This document shows, one piece after another, positions 44,821-53,929 of a stretch of DNA of 64,000 nucleotides. Made by a program: the position numbers and the translations under genes. Source of the DNA: Arthrobacter echini (lineage in GTDB: Bacteria; Actinomycetota; Actinomycetes; Actinomycetales; Micrococcaceae); the NCBI RefSeq assembly GCF_004803505.1, contig NZ_SSWH01000003.1, forward strand, positions 248,001 through 312,000. The letters run 5' to 3'. Position 1 is the stretch's first letter; each line of letters begins with the position of its first letter. The notes under the pieces were generated by a model. That model was not told where the DNA came from and did no database searches. It saw nothing but the letters and a program-made list of their open reading frames with translations.

Positions 44821-44903
44821 ATCGACCTCCGCTCACGGGCCAGCGCCCAGCTCCGACGGACCGGCTCCGGTGCCGGGTTCCGGCTGCCCGTTCCGGTCCG
44901 CTA

Positions 44904-44909
44904 TAGGAT
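44904..44909 (+). promoter_or_regulatory. -10 box, leaderless promoter of map
   Basis: TAGGAT (inside CTATAGGATC), seven bases, then the ATG at 44917. No ribosome binding site. Confidence 0.6.
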
Positions 44910-44916
44910 CAAGGGT

Positions 44917-45795
44917 ATGCCCCAGTCTTCAGCAACCGCTCCCCTCGGGACCCTGACCCCGGGGACCGTCTCGCCACCACGGAAGGTTCCGGGGAACATC
45001 GCGAGGCCCGAGTACGTGGGACGCAAGGCCCCCGAACCCTTCACCGGCTCCGAGGTGAAGACGCCCGAGGTGATCGAGAGGATCCGCCGGGCGGGCACGA
45101 TCGCGGCCCGGGCCATCGTCGAGGTCGGTCGGCATGCGAAGCCCGGGGTCACCACCGACGAGCTGGACCGGGTGGGACACGAGTTCCTCCTCGACCACGG
45201 CGCCTATCCGTCGACGCTGGGCTACCGCGGCTTCCCGAAGTCCCTGTGTTCGTCCCTGAACGAGGTAATCTGCCACGGCATCCCCGATTCGACGGTCATC
45301 GCCGAGGGCGACATCCTGAACATCGACATCACGGCGTTCAAGGACGGTGTGCACGGGGACACCAACCGCACCTTCTGCATCGGCGAGGTCGACGAGCAGT
45401 CCCGGCTCCTCGTGGAGCGGACGGAGGAGTCGCTGAACCGGGCCATCCGCTCGGTGGCACCGGGGCGGCAGATCAATGTGATCGGCCGGACCATCGAGTC
45501 CTATGCCAGGCGCTTCGGGTACGGTGTGGTGCGCGACTTCACCGGACATGGGGTGGGAGAAGCGTTCCACACCGGACTCATCATCCCCCACTACGACGCC
45601 GCCCCCGCGTACGAACGCGTCATGGAACCGGGCATGGTGTTCACCATCGAACCGATGCTCACCCTCGGGACCATCGACTGGACCATGTGGGACGACGACT
45701 GGACCGTCGTCACGCGGGACAGGAAGCGGACCGCGCAGTTCGAGCACACACTCGTCGTCACCGATCAGGGCGCCGAGGTCCTGACTCTTCCCTAG
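44917..45795 (+). CDS. map: Methionine aminopeptidase type I
   Basis: Removes N-terminal methionine from nascent proteins. 292 residues. Metal ligands and substrate histidine lie in [46 protein letters not shown] and FEHTL. A ~45-residue N-terminal extension ([17 protein letters not shown]) marks the type Ic group common in Actinobacteria, where a proline-rich segment may interact with the ribosome. Probably leaderless. Followed by ppgK after 86 bases. Confidence 0.95.
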   Translation: MPQSSATAPLGTLTPGTVSPPRKVPGNIARPEYVGRKAPEPFTGSEVKTPEVIERIRRAGTIAARAIVEVGRHAKPGVTTDELDRVGHEFLLDHGAYPSTLGYRGFPKSLCSSLNEVICHGIPDSTVIAEGDILNIDITAFKDGVHGDTNRTFCIGEVDEQSRLLVERTEESLNRAIRSVAPGRQINVIGRTIESYARRFGYGVVRDFTGHGVGEAFHTGLIIPHYDAAPAYERVMEPGMVFTIEPMLTLGTIDWTMWDDDWTVVTRDRKRTAQFEHTLVVTDQGAEVLTLP

Positions 45796-45881
45796 CACGG
45801 CACAGCGGTGCGGACCCCGCCCGGCGGGCTCCGCACGTCACATCCATTCCGGCACGCACCGACACATCATGAGGGGCAGAC

Positions 45882-46694
45882 ATGGCCAAGCACACGGGCA
45901 AGAAGAAATCGGCGAAGCTCCCGGGATCGGTCATCGGCGTCGATATCGGCGGAACGGGCATCAAGGGCGGCATCGTGGACCTCGAGAAGGGCTCCATGAT
46001 CGGTGATCGCTACCGCATCCCGACACCCCAGCCCGCCACGCCGGAAGCCGTCGCCGAGGTGGTCCGCCAGATCGTCGTCGAACTCTCGTCGCGTCCGGAG
46101 GCTCCTGACGCGGACGGTCCGGTGGGCGTCACGTTCCCCGCGATCATCCAGCACGGCGTGGCGCGGTCCGCGGCGAATGTCGACAAGAGCTGGGTCGACA
46201 CCGACGTCGACGCCCTCTTCACCGAGGTGCTCGGACGCGAGGTGCGCGTCATGAACGACGCCGACGCAGCGGGTCTCGCCGAGGTCCGGTACGGCGCGGG
46301 CAAGGGCAGGAAGGGCACCGTTCTCGTGATCACCCTCGGCACCGGCATCGGCTCGGCGTTCATCTTCGACGGCAAGCTCGTGCCCAACGCCGAACTGGGG
46401 CACCTGGAGATCGACGGGCACGACGCCGAGACGAAGGCCTCCGCAGTGGCACGCGAACGCGACGGCATCAGCTGGGAGGACTACGCGGTGCGCCTGCAGC
46501 GCTACTTCTCCCACGTCGAGTTCCTCTTCTCGCCCGAGCTGTTCATCGTCGGGGGCGGCATCTCCAAGCGTGGCAACGAGTACCTGCCCCTGCTCGACCT
46601 GCGGACGCCGATCATGGTGGCCCAGCTGAAGAACCACGCCGGTATCGTGGGCGCGGCACTCCAGGCCGCACTGGTGGTCGAGCAGGACGAGTAG
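45882..46694 (+). CDS. ppgK: Polyphosphate glucokinase
   Basis: ROK-family enzyme that phosphorylates glucose with polyphosphate or ATP, typical of Actinobacteria. 270 residues. Phosphate-binding DIGGTGIKGGIVD (21-33), catalytic-site NDADAAGLAEVRYGAGKG, second phosphate motif LGTGIGSAFI, and ELGHLEIDGHDAE. A ~14-residue basic tail (MAKHTGKKKSAKLPG) precedes the first motif. GAGGGGCAG lies before the ATG. It converges on nrdR. Confidence 0.93.
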   Translation: MAKHTGKKKSAKLPGSVIGVDIGGTGIKGGIVDLEKGSMIGDRYRIPTPQPATPEAVAEVVRQIVVELSSRPEAPDADGPVGVTFPAIIQHGVARSAANVDKSWVDTDVDALFTEVLGREVRVMNDADAAGLAEVRYGAGKGRKGTVLVITLGTGIGSAFIFDGKLVPNAELGHLEIDGHDAETKASAVARERDGISWEDYAVRLQRYFSHVEFLFSPELFIVGGGISKRGNEYLPLLDLRTPIMVAQLKNHAGIVGAALQAALVVEQDE

Positions 46695-46713
46695 TGAGTG
46701 CCCGCCGGAGGTG

Positions 46714-47211
46714 CTAGCGCGCGGTCAGTGGGCGCTGCGCTCCGGTGGGTACGCGGCCCGCGTCCTCGTTCTGCCGGCGCAGTGCGTCGATGGCTTCCTC
46801 GAAGTCCTCCAGGGACTCGAAGCCCCGGTACACACTGGCGAAACGCAGGTACGCGATCTGATCGAGCCTTCGCAGTGGTTCGAGGATGGCCAGCCCCACC
46901 TCGTGCGCGTCGATCTCGGCGACCCCGCTGGCACGGATGTTCTCCTCGACCTCCTGTGCCAGCAGGGCCAGATCGTCCTCGGTGACGGGGCGGCCCTGAC
47001 ACGCCTTGCGAACGCCGTTGATGATCTTCGACCTGCTGAACGGTTCGGACGCCCCGGAGCGTTTGACGACGCTGAGGCTCGTGGTCTCGACGGTGCTGAA
47101 GCGCCGACCGCAGTGGGGGCACTGACGGCGGCGGCGAATGGCCGAGCCGTCGTCGGCCAGACGGCTGTCCACCACCCTGGAATCGGGATTGCGGCAGTAC
47201 GGACAGTACAC
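46714..47211 (-). CDS. nrdR: Transcriptional repressor NrdR
   Basis: Regulates ribonucleotide reductase genes by sensing dATP/ATP. 165 residues. N-terminal zinc ribbon with Cys3, Cys6, Cys31 and Cys34 (MYCPYCR ... QCPHCGRRF), then the ATP-cone domain ([24 protein letters not shown] ... [18 protein letters not shown]). The C-terminal 15 residues are variable. GAGGTGG precedes the ATG. No nrd genes lie in this window and I could not identify a matching NrdR box. Confidence 0.96.
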   Translation of the reverse strand: MYCPYCRNPDSRVVDSRLADDGSAIRRRRQCPHCGRRFSTVETTSLSVVKRSGASEPFSRSKIINGVRKACQGRPVTEDDLALLAQEVEENIRASGVAEIDAHEVGLAILEPLRRLDQIAYLRFASVYRGFESLEDFEEAIDALRRQNEDAGRVPTGAQRPLTAR

Positions 47212-47284
47212 GGCACCACCTCAGCTCGATCCGGTCTCTCATGTCAGTTTAGAACCCCGGGCAACCGAACTACAACACTGTCAT

Positions 47285-48688
47285 TCAGCGCGGTCGTTCG
47301 GCGCCGGTCCCGGTCTCCGGAAGGGCCTCGTCGTCCCCGGCGCGGAAGCGGGCGGAGACGGCCTCGCCGTGCGCCGGGAGATTCTCCGCCTCGGCCAGGG
47401 TGATGATCGACGAGGAGACCTCCTGGAGGGCGGCGCGGTCGTAGTCGATCAGCTGGACCGCCCGGAGGAAGGTCGTCACGTTCAGTCCCGAGGCGAAGGC
47501 TGCCGTCCCGCCGGTGGGCAGCACGTGGTTCGATCCGGCGCAGTAGTCCCCGAGGCTGACCGGGCTGTACGCACCGATGAAGATGGCCCCTGCGTTGCGT
47601 ATCCGGCGGGCCACGAGCCCGGCGTCGAGCGTATGGATCTCCAGGTGTTCCGCGGCGTACGCATCGCACACCGCGATACCGGCCTCGAGGTCGTCGACCA
47701 GCAGCACACCGGACTGCGGCCCGGACAGCGCGGTGCGCACGCGCTCGGCGTGACGGGTGCGTGCCACGCGTGAGTGCAGGGCGGCGCGGACGGCGGCGGC
47801 GAGCTCGACGGAATCGGTCACGAGCACCGACGCGGCCTGCGGATCGTGTTCGGCCTGGCTCACGAGGTCGGCCGCCACGAGATCGGCGTCGGCGCTCGCG
47901 TCGGCGAGGATCGCGATCTCCGTGGTGCCGGCCTCGGAGTCTATGCCCACCCTGCCCCTGACGAGGCGCTTGGCGGTCGCCACGAACACGTTCCCCGGGC
48001 CCGTGATCACGTCCACGGGGTCGATCCGGCCGCCGGCACCGGGTTCGTCCTCGATGCCGTGGGCGAGGGCGGCCACGGCCTGGGCTCCGCCCATCGCGTA
48101 CACCTCGGTGACGCCGAGCATCGACGCCGCCGCGAGGATCACAGGATGCGGCCATCCGCCGTGCTCCTGCTGCGGTGGTGAGGCCAGGGCGATCGACCCG
48201 ACGCCGGCGGCCTGCGCCGGCACCACGTTCATCACGACCGAGGACGGGTACACGGCCAGGCCGCCGGGAACGTAGAGCCCTACCCGGTCCACCGCGACCC
48301 ACGTCTGGGTGAGCCGCGCCCCGGGTGCCAGTTCCACGTCGACGGCCTGCGGGAGCTGGGCTTCGGCGAACAGGCGTGCACGGCGGATGGCTTCCTGCAG
48401 TGCCGTCCGTACGTCGTCGTCCAGCGCATCGGTGGCGGCGTCGATGACGTCCCTGGGCACGCGGGGGTGCTCCCGGTCCACGCCGTCGAAGCGCAGGGCG
48501 AGGGAGCGCAGGGCAGCGAACCCGCCTGCTCTGACCTCGTCGATGATCGCCTGCACGGCGGGCTCGGCGGACCCGGCATCGGCAGCAGCACGCGGCATGG
48601 CCTGCTTCAGCTCCGCCGGAGCCAGTGAATGACCGCGCAGGTCGATGGTCCGGAAGTCGAGGGCGGTGGCACTGGCCGTGTGAGTCAC
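47285..48688 (-). CDS. hisD: Histidinol dehydrogenase
   Basis: Last two steps of histidine synthesis, histidinol to histidine with two NAD+. 467 residues. Landmarks: GLYVPGGLAVYPSSVVMNVVPAQAAGV, MGGAQAVAALAHG, ITGPGNVFVATAKR, the metal-binding SQAEHDPQ, and GDYCAGSNHVLPTGG. The usual GPSE motif reads EAGTTE, as it does in close relatives. Starts at a GTG at 48688, six bases after TAGACT, so likely leaderless. It lies alone of the his genes; the rest are outside the window. Confidence 0.95.
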   Translation of the reverse strand: MTHTASATALDFRTIDLRGHSLAPAELKQAMPRAAADAGSAEPAVQAIIDEVRAGGFAALRSLALRFDGVDREHPRVPRDVIDAATDALDDDVRTALQEAIRRARLFAEAQLPQAVDVELAPGARLTQTWVAVDRVGLYVPGGLAVYPSSVVMNVVPAQAAGVGSIALASPPQQEHGGWPHPVILAAASMLGVTEVYAMGGAQAVAALAHGIEDEPGAGGRIDPVDVITGPGNVFVATAKRLVRGRVGIDSEAGTTEIAILADASADADLVAADLVSQAEHDPQAASVLVTDSVELAAAVRAALHSRVARTRHAERVRTALSGPQSGVLLVDDLEAGIAVCDAYAAEHLEIHTLDAGLVARRIRNAGAIFIGAYSPVSLGDYCAGSNHVLPTGGTAAFASGLNVTTFLRAVQLIDYDRAALQEVSSSIITLAEAENLPAHGEAVSARFRAGDDEALPETGTGAERPR

Positions 48689-48694
48689 CCCGGA

Positions 48695-48700
48695 AGTCTA
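48695..48700 (-). promoter_or_regulatory. -10 box, leaderless promoter of hisD
   Basis: TAGACT on the minus strand, six bases (TCCGGG), then the GTG at 48688. The identical box and spacing occur at dnaE. Confidence 0.6.
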
Positions 48701-48733
48701 CCGGGCCTCGCCCTGCCGCACAGGGTTCCTACC

Positions 48734-48764
48734 CGCACACCCGGCACCGATCACCGGGCGTGCG
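48734..48764 (-). terminator. Hairpin downstream of dnaE/membrane-protein genes
   Basis: CGCACACCCGG pairs with CCGGGCGTGCG (11 pairs, one mismatch), loop of nine, nine bases after the stop of the leftward membrane-protein gene. It separates that operon from hisD. Confidence 0.6.
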
Positions 48765-48772
48765 TCCCCGGG

Positions 48773-49414
48773 TCAGGACCGGCGGCGGGCCAGACCGATC
48801 AGGGCGACGACGAAGACGACGATCGCCGTCGTGGCGGGCCAGATGGCGAGCGCGCCGTAGGAGGCCAGGGCGAAGTCGGAACCGGGTAGTCCCACCCGAC
48901 CGTCCGGGCCGAGGAGGGAGGCCAGTCCCTGCCCGACCCCGAGGGCCAGGAGCGAGCCGATGACGGATCCTCCGAGCGCCGCCGTGATCCGAGGCACGAC
49001 CGCCGGGAGCGAGAGCCGCAGGGCGAGGACGACGCCGATCGTGACTCCGGCCACCAGCTCCAATCCGGCGAAGGCCAGATCCCGCAGCACCCATTGGGTG
49101 GAGACGGTGGGGTCGCCGAAGATCCGTCCGGTGGGAGCCAGGAGCCACCATGTCACGCCGACGAGGACCCCGAGAAGGATGGTGGAGCCGAGCCACCACA
49201 GCACGCCGGCCGGCGGTGCCGACCGCCGGTCCTCGGCCGGCGAATAGACGGACGGCGGGTAGACGGACGGCGGGTAGACGGGCGGCGGGTAGACGGGCGG
49301 CGGGTAGGTGGAGGCTGCCGTGTCCGGGCTCCGGCTGACGTGCGTGGTCCCACCGTCGACCGCGCCCGTCCGGGCGCCGGCGCCGCGATTGCGCCTCCTG
49401 CGCGCGCTCGTCAT
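48773..49414 (-). CDS. Membrane protein with PPxVY repeats
   Basis: A 213-residue protein I cannot assign to a named family. Residues ~36-60 are a four-fold proline/tyrosine repeat (YPPPVY, YPPSVY units). Then come about four membrane segments: ~72-92, 110-132, 140-165 and 188-208, the last followed by a basic end (LARRRS). Proline-tyrosine tails on membrane proteins are common in Actinobacteria and may bind partners. Its ATG overlaps the dnaE stop (ATGA), so it is translated with dnaE. Confidence 0.7.
   Translation of the reverse strand: MTSARRRRNRGAGARTGAVDGGTTHVSRSPDTAASTYPPPVYPPPVYPPSVYPPSVYSPAEDRRSAPPAGVLWWLGSTILLGVLVGVTWWLLAPTGRIFGDPTVSTQWVLRDLAFAGLELVAGVTIGVVLALRLSLPAVVPRITAALGGSVIGSLLALGVGQGLASLLGPDGRVGLPGSDFALASYGALAIWPATTAIVVFVVALIGLARRRS
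49245..49304. repeat. 15-bp tandem repeat, four units
   Basis: TAGACGGACGGCGGG twice, then TAGACGGGCGGCGGG twice, differing at one base. In the leftward gene it encodes PPSVY twice and PPPVY twice. Confidence 0.92.
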
Positions 49415-52400
49415 GCGTCCAGGCAGGCGGGGCCCAGCAGCACCTTCAGATCACCGAAGAGACCGGGCGTGGGGGTGACCCGCAGATCCACCCCCAGCTT
49501 CATGATCTCCACCGTGCGTGAGCTGTTGAGCCGGATCAGGACCTCGCTGGTGCCCGGGTGCGTCCGCAGCACATCACCGAGCGCGCTCACCGCGCTCTCG
49601 GTGGCCTTGTGCTGTGCCATGGAGATGACCACGGGTCCCGAGTGCCCACTGCTGAGATCCGGCACCGTGAGTTCCTGCGCGTTGAGCATGACCGCGCCGT
49701 CGTCGCGCCGTTGCAGGCGGCCGCGCACCACCACGATGAGGTCCTCCGCGAGGACCCCGGAGATGGGACCGTACACCTGCCCGAAGAACATGACCTCCAT
49801 GGACCCGGCCAGGTCCTCGATCTCGGCGCGCGCGTACGCGTTGCCGCTGTTCTTGGCGATCCTGCGCTGCAGTGAGGTGATCATGCCTGCGATCGTGACG
49901 GTCGCGCCGTCGGGAGGGCCCTCCTCCCCGACGATCGACGTGATGGCGGAGTCGGCGTGCTGGGAGAGGATTCCCTCCAGCCCCTGCAGCGGGTGGTCGG
50001 AGACGTAGAGACCCAGCATGTCGCGCTCGAAGGAGAGCTTGTCCTTCTTGTCCCACTCCGGGAGATCGGGCACCTCCACGGACAGGGAACCCACCGAGCC
50101 CGGTCCGTCGTCGAAGGCGCTGAACAGGTCGAACTGGTTCGCGGCCTCGTTGCGCTTGAGGACGATCACCGAGTCCACGGCCTCCTCGTGGATCATCGCC
50201 AGCGCCCGGCGGGGATGCCTCAGGGAGTCGAAGGCACCGGCCTTGATCAGGGATTCGATGGTGCGCTTGTTGCAGACGACGGCGGGTACCTTCTGCAGGA
50301 AATCGCCGAACGAGGTGAAGGCACCCAGCTCATTCCGCGCGCCCACCATGGCCCCCACCACGTTCGCGCCCACGTTGCGGATGGCTCCCATGCCGAAGCG
50401 GATGTCCCTGCCGACCGGGGTGAAGTCCACGCTCGACTCGTTCACGTCCGGCGGCAGGACGGTTATGCCCATGCGGCGGCACTCGTTGAGGTAGACGGCG
50501 AGCTTGTCCTTGTCATCGCCCACGCTCGTCAGTAGGGCGGCCATGTACTCCGCGGGGTAGTGGGCCTTGAGGTAGGCCGTCCAGTAGGAGACCAGACCGT
50601 AGGCCGCGGTGTGGGCCTTGTTGAAGGCGTAGTCCGAGAAGGACTCGAGCACGGTCCACAGTTTGTCCATCGCGGCCTGCGAGTAGCCGTTGGCCTTCAT
50701 GCCGGCGAAGAAGTCGGCCTGCTGCTTGTCCAGCTCGGACTTCTTCTTCTTGCCCATGGCGCGGCGGAGCATGTCCGCCTGGCCGAGCGTGAAGTTCGCC
50801 AGCTTCTGCGCGGCGCTCATCACCTGCTCCTGGTATACGATCAGGCCGTAGGTGCCACCGAGGATCTCCTCGAGCGGGCCCTCGAGTTCGGGGTGGATCG
50901 GCTCGATCTCCTGCAGGCCGTTCTTCCGCAGGGCGTAGTTCGTGTGCGAGTTCACGCCCATGGGCCCCGGCCGGTACAGCGCCAGGACGGCGGAGATGTC
51001 CTCGAAGTTGTCGGGGCGCATGAGCTTGAGCAGGGAGCGCATGGGGCCGCCGTCGAGCTGGAAGACGCCGAGCGTGTCACCGCGGGCCAAGAGTTCGTAG
51101 GATGCCGTGTCGTCGAGTTCGAGGTCCTCGAGGACGAGGTCCTCGCCCTTGTTGGCGAGGATGTTCTCCACAGCGTCCGTGATGATCGTCAGGTTCCGCA
51201 GCCCGAGGAAGTCCATCTTGATCAGGCCGAGGCCCTCGCACGTCGGGTAGTCGAACTGGGTGATGATCTGGCCGTCCTGCTCACGGCGCATGATCGGGAT
51301 GATGTCGATCAGCGGGTCGGAGGACATGATCACACCGGCGGCGTGGACACCCCACTGGCGCTTGAGCCCCTCGAGCCCGAGCGCGGTCTCGAACACCTTC
51401 TCGGACTCGGCGTCGGTCCGCAGGAGCTCGCGCAGTTCCTCGGCCTCGGAGTAGCGCTTGGCCTCCCTGTTGTGCACGTCGGCCAGGGCCAGTCCCTTGC
51501 CCATCACGTCCGGCGGCATCGCCTTGGTGAGGCGCTCTCCCGTGGAGAACGGGTAGCCCATGACGCGCGAGGAGTCCTTGAGTGCCTGCTTCGCCTTGAT
51601 GGTGCCGTAGGTGACGATCATGGCCACGCGCTCGTCGCCGTACTTCTCGGTCACGTAGCGGATGACCTCGGAGCGGCGCCGATCATCGAAGTCGACGTCG
51701 AAGTCGGGCATGGACACGCGCTCGGGGTTCAGGAAGCGCTCGAAGATCAGTCCGTGCTTCAGGGGGTCGAGATCGGTGATGCGCATGGCGTAGGCCACCA
51801 TGGACCCGGCACCCGAGCCGCGCCCGGGACCGACCCGGATCCCGTTGTCCTTGGCCCAGTTGATGAAGTCGGCGACCACGAGGAAGTAGCCGGGGAAGCC
51901 CATCTGGGTGATGACACCCACCTCGAACTCGGCCTGCCTGCGGACGTCGTCGGGCACGCCGGCGGGGTACCGGTAGTGCAGCCCCGTCTCGACCTCCTTG
52001 ACGAACCAGGACTGCTCGTTCTCCCCCTCGGGTACGGGGAAGCGCGGCATGTAGTTGGCCTTGGTGTTGAACTCGACGTCGCACCGCTCGGCGATGAGCA
52101 GCGTGTTGTCGCACGCCTCGGGGTGGTCGCGGAAGATGGCCCGCATCTCGGCGGGCGACTTCAGGTAGAACTCGTTGGTGTCGAACTTGAAGCGCTTCGG
52201 ATCGGCCAGCGTGGACCCGGACTGCACGCACAGAAGAGCCTCGTGCGCCTTCGAGTCCTCGGCGTGCGTGTAGTGGAGGTCGTTGGTGGCGACGAGCGGC
52301 AGGCCGAGCTCCTTCGCGAGCCGGATCAGGTCCGCCTTGACGTTCCGCTCGATGTCCAGCCCGTGATCCATCAGCTCGCAGAAGTAGTTCTCCGCGCCGA

Positions 52401-52950
52401 AGATGTCCCGGAAGTCGGAGGCGGCCTGCTTCGCCTCGTCGTACAGTCCGAGCCTGAGCTTGGTCTGCACCTCCCCCGAGGGACACCCCGTGGTCGCGAT
52501 GAGGCCCTTCCCGTAGGTCTGCAGCAGATCCCGGTCCATGCGCGGTTTGTAGAGGTAGCCCTCGAGGGAGGCGAGCGAGGACATGCGGAAGAGGTTGTGC
52601 ATGCCGCCCGTGGTCTCGGACCAGAGGGTCATATGGGTGTACGCACCGGCACCGGAGACGTCGTCGCGCCCTCCCCCGCCCCACTTCACCCGGGTCCGGT
52701 CACCGCGCGCGGTTCCCGGGGTGAGATAGGCCTCGACGCCGATGATCGGCTTGATACCGGCCGTGGTGGCCTTGTTCCAGAAGTCGAAGGCGCCGAAGAC
52801 GAACCCGTGGTCCGTGGTGGCCAGGGCCGTCATCCCGAGTTCCTCGGTGTGGCTGAAGAGATCGGTCAGCCGGGCCGCGCCGTCGAGCATCGAGTACTCG
52901 GTGTGGTTGTGGAGATGGACGAAGGAATCGGGTGATGCTGGAGTAGCCAC
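49411..52950 (-). CDS. dnaE: DNA polymerase III alpha subunit
   Basis: Replicative polymerase, 1179 residues, as for DnaE1. PHP domain at the N terminus (HLHNHTEYSMLDG with metal-type histidines); polymerase active site MPDFDVDFDD at about residue 410-420 with the catalytic aspartates; helix-hairpin-helix and OB-fold regions near the C terminus (ATVTIAGMITSLQRR). Starts at the GTG at 52950, six bases after TAGACT, so a leaderless mRNA is likely. Overlaps a membrane-protein gene downstream. Confidence 0.96.
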   Translation of the reverse strand: MATPASPDSFVHLHNHTEYSMLDGAARLTDLFSHTEELGMTALATTDHGFVFGAFDFWNKATTAGIKPIIGVEAYLTPGTARGDRTRVKWGGGGRDDVSGAGAYTHMTLWSETTGGMHNLFRMSSLASLEGYLYKPRMDRDLLQTYGKGLIATTGCPSGEVQTKLRLGLYDEAKQAASDFRDIFGAENYFCELMDHGLDIERNVKADLIRLAKELGLPLVATNDLHYTHAEDSKAHEALLCVQSGSTLADPKRFKFDTNEFYLKSPAEMRAIFRDHPEACDNTLLIAERCDVEFNTKANYMPRFPVPEGENEQSWFVKEVETGLHYRYPAGVPDDVRRQAEFEVGVITQMGFPGYFLVVADFINWAKDNGIRVGPGRGSGAGSMVAYAMRITDLDPLKHGLIFERFLNPERVSMPDFDVDFDDRRRSEVIRYVTEKYGDERVAMIVTYGTIKAKQALKDSSRVMGYPFSTGERLTKAMPPDVMGKGLALADVHNREAKRYSEAEELRELLRTDAESEKVFETALGLEGLKRQWGVHAAGVIMSSDPLIDIIPIMRREQDGQIITQFDYPTCEGLGLIKMDFLGLRNLTIITDAVENILANKGEDLVLEDLELDDTASYELLARGDTLGVFQLDGGPMRSLLKLMRPDNFEDISAVLALYRPGPMGVNSHTNYALRKNGLQEIEPIHPELEGPLEEILGGTYGLIVYQEQVMSAAQKLANFTLGQADMLRRAMGKKKKSELDKQQADFFAGMKANGYSQAAMDKLWTVLESFSDYAFNKAHTAAYGLVSYWTAYLKAHYPAEYMAALLTSVGDDKDKLAVYLNECRRMGITVLPPDVNESSVDFTPVGRDIRFGMGAIRNVGANVVGAMVGARNELGAFTSFGDFLQKVPAVVCNKRTIESLIKAGAFDSLRHPRRALAMIHEEAVDSVIVLKRNEAANQFDLFSAFDDGPGSVGSLSVEVPDLPEWDKKDKLSFERDMLGLYVSDHPLQGLEGILSQHADSAITSIVGEEGPPDGATVTIAGMITSLQRRIAKNSGNAYARAEIEDLAGSMEVMFFGQVYGPISGVLAEDLIVVVRGRLQRRDDGAVMLNAQELTVPDLSSGHSGPVVISMAQHKATESAVSALGDVLRTHPGTSEVLIRLNSSRTVEIMKLGVDLRVTPTPGLFGDLKVLLGPACLDA

Positions 52951-52956
52951 GGAGCA

Positions 52957-52962
52957 AGTCTA
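52957..52962 (-). promoter_or_regulatory. -10 box, leaderless promoter of dnaE
   Basis: TAGACT on the minus strand, six bases (TGCTCC), then the GTG at 52950. Lies in the 49-base gap after the pseudouridine synthase gene. Confidence 0.6.
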
Positions 52963-52999
52963 GTGCTGCTCGCCCTGGGACCGCTCCCCGGACGGTTCC

Positions 53000-53929
53000 T
53001 CAGACGAGCCCCTCCGACAGCGCCATGAGCGCGTAGGCGAGATCCACCGGGTAGCCGCTCGTGACTCTCACCTGTTCCCCGGTCCGGGGGTGCACGAAGC
53101 CGAGCTCGTGGGCGTGCAGCCACTGCCGCGTGAGCCCGAGCTCGGCGGCGAGCCGCGGATCGGCTCCGTAGGTCAGGTCCCCCGCGCAGGGGTGGTGCAG
53201 GGCGGAGAAGTGCACCCGGATCTGGTGTGTCCTGCCCGTCTCCAGGTGGACCTCCACGAGACTCGCACGGCCGAAGGCCTCCAGGACCTCGTAGTGGGTG
53301 CGCGAGTCCCGCCCGCCCTCCATCACGGCGAAACGCCACTCGTGGTGGGGGTGGCGCCCGATGGGCGCATCGATGGTGCCCCTGAGCGGTTCCGGTAATC
53401 CCTGGACGACGGCGTGGTAGACCTTGTCCACCGTCCGTTCCCTGAAGGCCTGCTTGAGCGCCGTGTAGGCCCTCTCCGTCTTGGCGACGACCATCGCCCC
53501 CGACGTACCGACGTCGAGCCGGTGGACGATGCCGGCCCGCTCGGGAGCACCGGAGGTGGCGATCCGGCACCCGGCGGCGGCAAGGGCACCCACGACGGTC
53601 GGCCCCACCCATCCCGGCGACGGGTGCGCGGCAACGCCGACGGGCTTGTCGACGACGACGAAGTCCTCGTCGTCGAGCAGGATCCCCATGCCGTCCACGG
53701 CCTCCGGGATCACCCGGTGCCCGTCCGCCGGGTCGGGGACATCGACGTCGATCCGGTCCCCCGCCCTGACCCGGTCGGACTTCACGAGGCGCTCGCCGTC
53801 GCGCAGCACCCGTCCGTCGGCGCACCACTGGGCGACGGCGGAGCGGGAGACGCCGAGCAGGCGGGCGAGGACGGAGTCCAGGCGCTCTCCTGCATCCGCC
53901 TCGTCGATGACGATCCGGTCACTGCTCAT
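53000..53929 (-). CDS. RluA-family pseudouridine synthase
   Basis: RNA pseudouridine synthase, 309 residues, like RluD. N-terminal S4 RNA-binding domain ([20 protein letters not shown], 16-35); the catalytic aspartate is Asp139 in [19 protein letters not shown] and YGAD follow. RluD acts on helix 69 of 23S rRNA in E. coli; the target here is inferred only. The ATG at 53929 overlaps lspA by 11 bases, so the two are coupled. A longer in-frame start (53983) would lie wholly in lspA. Confidence 0.92.
   Translation of the reverse strand: MSSDRIVIDEADAGERLDSVLARLLGVSRSAVAQWCADGRVLRDGERLVKSDRVRAGDRIDVDVPDPADGHRVIPEAVDGMGILLDDEDFVVVDKPVGVAAHPSPGWVGPTVVGALAAAGCRIATSGAPERAGIVHRLDVGTSGAMVVAKTERAYTALKQAFRERTVDKVYHAVVQGLPEPLRGTIDAPIGRHPHHEWRFAVMEGGRDSRTHYEVLEAFGRASLVEVHLETGRTHQIRVHFSALHHPCAGDLTYGADPRLAAELGLTRQWLHAHELGFVHPRTGEQVRVTSGYPVDLAYALMALSEGLV

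Noticed and set aside
47212-47284. Possible NrdR box upstream of nrdR (ACAACACTGT)
   Set aside because: It does not form the expected ACAC-N8-GTGT dyad.
50560-52935. 791-codon open frame antisense to dnaE (also 39991-42255 antisense to glnE and 18236-20227 antisense to parE)
   Set aside because: Arg/Gly/Asp/Val/Leu-rich translations without domains, entirely inside conserved genes.
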